Assembly: GCA_036939975.1 (NCBI GenBank)
Contig: JALLPB010001244.1
Span: 1 to 10,564, forward strand
Source: Cyclostephanos tholiformis
Lineage: Eukaryota > Bacillariophyta > Thalassiosirophyceae > Thalassiosirales > Thalassiosiraceae
DNA length: 10,564 nucleotides
Reading direction: 5' to 3'
A model generated the notes under the pieces. The model saw only the letters and a list, made by a program, of their open reading frames with translations, had not been told where the DNA came from and searched no databases. Each line of letters starts with the position of its first letter. Position 1 is the stretch's first letter. Shown piece after piece: positions 8,137 through 10,564 of this stretch. Position numbers and translations under genes: made by a program.

Positions 8137-9604
8137 TTAATATGGTGATGACCATGTCTTATCAATGTTGCCTGCCTGACAACCTCCAATGTAGCCCCCC
8201 CCTCGAACATCAATATCAAATGAGATCTCGTCTGCATTCGTATCATGGTTGACTGAGATAAGTAGGGGGTTCGCCTCTTCTCCCGCGTCAACTTGTACAC
8301 CAAGTAAGTTTCGATTGTTTACGTCGGGAGAATAGGTGTAGAAGTCATGACCATCGCCGTGGATGTAAAGCGCTTTGGTGCGTGAGTATGAGGTTGTTCT
8401 CAGTAAGTTCATGAATGGAGTTCCAAAGTGTCGTTGTCTACTGCCTCCCATCGAGGCATGGGCAAATATAACGATAGCTCGCATTCCCCGCGAGACGTAT
8501 TTCGCCATATTGTATTTCACCCATTCATAGTTGCCACCCACCCTGGATATTTCATCGCCGACGACGCCACCGCCCACTTGATTTATCCCGATGAAAATTA
8601 CGTTCGAAGTAAAGAAGGCGAAATTTCCTGCGTTGGTGGCATCATCACCGTTAAACAGGGTCGATGCCTGGTATTCAACGGTTATATTGGGATCCGACAA
8701 CGTGGAGAATCCATCTTTATTTGGGACGACGCCGTTGCCAAAATCTGTAAAGTCGAGTGGAGTAGTTTGTTAGACAGCTGTCAGCTGTCAATCAAATGTT
8801 TGTCAAGGTTAGTGAGCGTGACTTACATTTCATCCACCATCTCCATGCTTGAGACCTGTCCTGACAATCTTGATATTCGTTATCACCCGGAACAAAGAAG
8901 CAATTTCTCGGGTCGTAATTGAGTGCATTGGATTGGTGTGAGAAGATCTCGGCCACGTCCGAGTAGCTACTTTCATAACAGGGATCTTTTCCGTGTTTAA
9001 GGTCGCCAACGTGGACCATGAATTTAAATCCCATCCGCTGCTGGTTCAATTCACGAAGTTGTTTATTAAGACAATAACGATGCGATTTTTCGTACGGAGC
9101 TAGAAAACGATGCAGGAGGAGGATGATCATTTGTGTATCAGGTTAGTTGAAGATCGAAACAGTAGTTTGTTAACGATGAGATATTCGCTGAGTCCACTCA
9201 CTGTCCCCAAATGCCACAAAGCTTATTTTTTTCACGATCGATGGCATGGGGCGTGCTTGCTTTGTAGAGTTCGAGTTGTGGGCCTCACTCGTCGGTGGCG
9301 TGCTTGTCAGACTTCGAATTTTTGGCATCTCGCTTTCTTGATGGGTTTGTTCGTCTGGGCTAGATTCGTGAGCGTCGCCTTCAACTTGCCTGTCAGCCCT
9401 TACCTTTCGGCTAATCGTTCGAGTAAGCCCTCGAGCTGTTAGTCTCTTGAGCTTCATCAATGTTAATTTTGGTTCCTGCGACATATGACGAGACCTCGAT
9501 AGATCCTCCGATGTCGACGTCGATGAGATACGCGCATTGGCCCAAAGGAGCGGCCAAACCAGGAATAACACTCTCCGGAGAAGGATTGACGAACGAGAAT
9601 TCAT
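8137..9604 (-). CDS. Secreted calcineurin-like metallophosphoesterase (exons 9604-9202, 9099-8827, 8744-8137)
   Basis: Three exons join in phase to give 427 residues. The N-terminus (MNSRSSILLRRVLFLVWPLL, then WANA) is a clear signal peptide with likely cleavage after ANA (residue 24). A polar, Ser/Thr-rich stretch to about 120 precedes the catalytic domain. The motifs are FVAFGDTPY (129-137, created by splicing), VHVGDLKHG (163-171), VPGDNEYQDC (204-213), IVIFAHA with His321, and IHGDGHDFYTY with His354 and His358. This is the order of the five metal-binding blocks of calcineurin-like phosphoesterases, in the variant with GDTPY and GDNE in place of DxH and GNH(D/E). The substrate is unknown; an extracellular or vacuolar phosphomonoesterase or phosphodiesterase role is an inference. 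Base composition is more even than in the plus-strand genes, with few homopolymers. It is convergent with the STI1-domain gene. Confidence 0.87.
8745..8826 (-). other. Metallophosphoesterase intron 2 (GTAAGT...TTTACAG)
   Basis: The intron is 82 nt on the minus strand, with donor GTAAGT at 8826-8821 and acceptor TTTACAG ending at 8745. CTAAC motifs lie at 8812-8808 and 8773-8769; the second sits 24 nt before the acceptor. The split codon T|AT gives Tyr226, joining WRWWMK to YFGNGVVPNKDG. The overlapping palindrome GACAGCTGTC lies inside (8773-8782). Confidence 0.85.
9100..9201 (-). other. Metallophosphoesterase intron 1 (GTGAGT...TTTTCTAG)
   Basis: The intron is 102 nt on the minus strand, with donor GTGAGT at 9201-9196, a CTAAC branch-like motif at 9146-9142 and acceptor TTTTCTAG ending at 9100. 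The split codon A|CT gives Thr135 and restores the family motif FGDTPY, which strongly supports both boundaries. Confidence 0.88.
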
Positions 9605-9699
9605 AGCGAGCTCCGTTTAGGTGTAACGATTCTGCCTGTTTTGTGTTTTGATATTTTACCTGGTGGTAAAGCTGAATTTCTTGTTGTTGATTTACACAT
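9601..9699 (-). promoter_or_regulatory. Upstream ORF overlapping the metallophosphoesterase start
   Basis: An ATG at 9699-9697 (minus) opens a 32-codon frame that ends in TGA at 9603-9601. This overlaps the main ATG (9604-9602) as ATGA. If the leader is unspliced, scanning ribosomes would meet it first, and reinitiation would be needed. GGTAAA (about 9661) and ACAG (about 9636) could instead mark a small leader intron. The product shows no recognisable features. Confidence 0.3.
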
Positions 9700-9868
9700 A
9701 TTCCAGATGAGGATACTTACTCACGAAAAACAGGGTTGGAACGGATGTAATCAACGTTAGATAAAAAATAATCAACAACGTTCGTAGTGAAGTAATTGAC
9801 AAAACAAGGGTAATAATTTTACATCTTTTATAACAATCCAAATTAAATCAATAAATTTATTTTTTATA
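9700..9868 (-). promoter_or_regulatory. AT-rich upstream region of the metallophosphoesterase gene with TATA-like box
   Basis: This is the most AT-rich stretch of the window. On the minus strand TATAAAAG occurs at 9832-9825, about 220 nt before the ATG. CGTGAGTAAGT at about 9726-9716 could be a donor of a leader intron. No coding frame is seen. A promoter role is inferred from position and composition. Confidence 0.35.
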
Positions 9869-10014
9869 TTGATTGTTTTCGATAAAACTAAAAATCATTT
9901 TGCCTTCTCTATTGATTTCGAGAGTCCCGATCCGTATCCTCCCATCTTCCAGCCAGTACATCTCTTATTTCTTCTTCGCTGCAGTGGGTGCGTAGGTTGT
10001 CGTCGGCGACGTTA

Positions 10015-10158
10015 CTACCTACTACTACCGCCATCGTCATCGGTTCTGCTACTACTCGCATTCGTAATGATCCGAAGTACGGCGGCGGCACTCACGTGAG
10101 GGAGGAGGAGGATCAGGATCGCGATCGTCGTCGTGATATGGGGCATGACGGGTCGCAT
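10015..10158 (-). CDS. Small frame with signal-peptide-like N-terminus
   Basis: From the ATG at 10158 the minus strand encodes 47 residues that begin MRPVMPHITTTIAILILLLP and continue HVSAAAVL. This has a hydrophobic core and a VSA|A cleavage-type site. A GTGAGT at 10095-10090 within it could be a donor, with CTGCAG ending 9979 as acceptor. That would replace the last 26 codons by 27 others, ending at 9898-9896. It is either the first exon of a secreted protein or chance; no family is recognised. Confidence 0.2.
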   Translation of the reverse strand: MRPVMPHITTTIAILILLLPHVSAAAVLRIITNASSSRTDDDGGSSR

Positions 10159-10274
10159 CGACTCTACTCGAATCGTCGTCGACCCCCCCCCCGCCGTCGC
10201 CCGCCGCCGCCCCCGTCGTGATGAACGGATGCAAAATTCGGTCGTCACGATATACGTGGCATGGGACCACATGA

Positions 10275-10302
10275 GGGGGGGGGGTTGGGTGGGGGGTGGG
10301 GG
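10275..10302 (+). repeat. G-quadruplex-type G tract
   Basis: G10-TT-G3-T-G6-T-G5 lies on the plus strand, an ideal four-tract quadruplex motif with 1-2 nt loops. It sits in a region without a fixed gene, so its context (intron, promoter or UTR) is unknown. Confidence 0.5.
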
Positions 10303-10479
10303 TTCGAATGTCCGCCCGCCGTCGTCGCCGTCGTCGTCGATTGTGGGGGGAAGGTCGACGAACTGCCGGGGGGGGGGGACGACACTCACGTCGAACGTTA
10401 AAGGCATATCGATCCGCGGGCATTCACGCACAGGACCCGGCGAGGTCGATCGAGTTCGAGTGAGTCAGGTCCTCGGTGG

Positions 10480-10564
10480 ATGCGGGGGGATATGTTGGAT
10501 TGGGATATCGTCCCCCCCACCGGAACGGCGGGTTTCGGTGTCGCGTCGCGACCGAAGAAAAAAA
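10480..10564 (+). CDS. Possible 5' end of a plus-strand gene cut by the window edge
   Basis: From the ATG at 10480 the frame reads MRGDMLDWDIVPPTGTAGFG and stays open for 28 codons to the edge. The same frame is open upstream to a TAA near 10398. The residue mix looks protein-like, but minus-strand frames over the same bases are open too, so strand and reality are undecided. Confidence 0.18.
   Translation, partial: MRGDMLDWDIVPPTGTAGFGVASRPKKK

Larger units (their letters stand above)
9869..10564. other. Unresolved region at the right edge, coding candidates on both strands
   Basis: No gene can be fixed. On the plus strand a strong pyrimidine tract and acceptor (TCTTCTTCGCTGCAG, ending 9984) is followed by open sequence to a GTGAGG at 10096, and a GTGAGT lies at 10460. 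On the minus strand GTGAGT donors occur at 10095 and near 10390, and all three minus frames are open from the right edge for 33-54 codons. Homopolymers C10 (about 10183-10192) and G11 (10368-10378) and a quadruplex-type G tract (10275-10302) interrupt the region. This is most likely the edge of one or two further intron-containing genes. Confidence 0.4.

Noticed and set aside
7461..8303. Minus-strand open frame of 280 codons opposite the STI1-domain gene
   Set aside because: It is poly-Pro/Ser low complexity complementary to Gly runs, and it crosses into the metallophosphoesterase 3' end in another frame. The plus frame has real domains.
8773..8790. Palindrome GACAGCTGTC with a partial second copy, as a possible protein-binding or recombination site
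   Set aside because: It is very short and lies inside a well-supported intron; chance is sufficient.
10299..10313. tRNA B-box-like GGGGTTCGAATGTCC
   Set aside because: It has an extra base relative to GGTTCGANTCC, no A-box at the right distance upstream and no cloverleaf stems.
10534..10564. Terminator-like hairpin (TTCGG-TG-TCGCG / CGCGA-CCGAA) followed by A residues
   Set aside because: The stem is bulged, the window ends here, and intrinsic terminators do not apply to nuclear genes of this kind.

Overview
The window looks like nuclear DNA of a eukaryotic alga, most probably a diatom. Four protein genes carry GT-AG introns of about 80-230 nt, several with a CTAAC branch-point-like motif. 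One protein has an ASA|F signal-peptide/transit-peptide junction, which is typical of plastid targeting in diatoms and related stramenopiles. Low-complexity Ser (TCG), Gly (GGG) and Asp (GAC) tracts fill the coding sequence, and G/C homopolymers of 9-14 nt are common. There are no bacterial-style operons, ribosome binding sites, CRISPR arrays, IS elements or rRNA genes. The species cannot be named from this sequence.

Layout, left to right. (1) 1-372 is upstream sequence with short repeats and hairpins. (2) 373-2193 (+), two exons: a type II membrane glycosyltransferase of the GT8/glycogenin-like group, probably in the Golgi/ER. (3) 2194-2849: intergenic, with weak signs of an old duplicated fragment. 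(4) 2850-5941 (+), two exons: a 995-residue protein with a putative plastid-targeting presequence, long low-complexity stretches, a split SAM-like core-binding region and a C-terminal tyrosine-recombinase catalytic domain in which K, HxxR, H and Y are all visible. (5) 5942-6768: intergenic, with several hairpins, a G-quadruplex motif and a GA repeat before the next gene. (6) 6769-8061 (+), single exon: a protein with two SAP-like helical repeats, a Gly/Met-rich linker and a C-terminal STI1 (Hop/Hip/Tic40-like) domain. (7) 8137-9604 (-), three exons: a secreted metallophosphoesterase, tail-to-tail with the STI1 gene. (8) 9605-10564: an AT-rich upstream region, then G/C-rich sequence with splice-like signals and open frames on both strands that I could not resolve into a gene.

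The four genes do not form an obvious pathway. Two may be linked by place of action: the recombinase has a good ASAF-type presequence, and the STI1 protein has a weaker one (ALS|FVVP). The most notable object is the nuclear recombinase that appears to be sent to the plastid. Tyrosine recombinases are already known in diatoms from plastid genomes and plasmids and from Crypton-type transposons, so a nuclear-encoded, plastid-imported version would be unusual.
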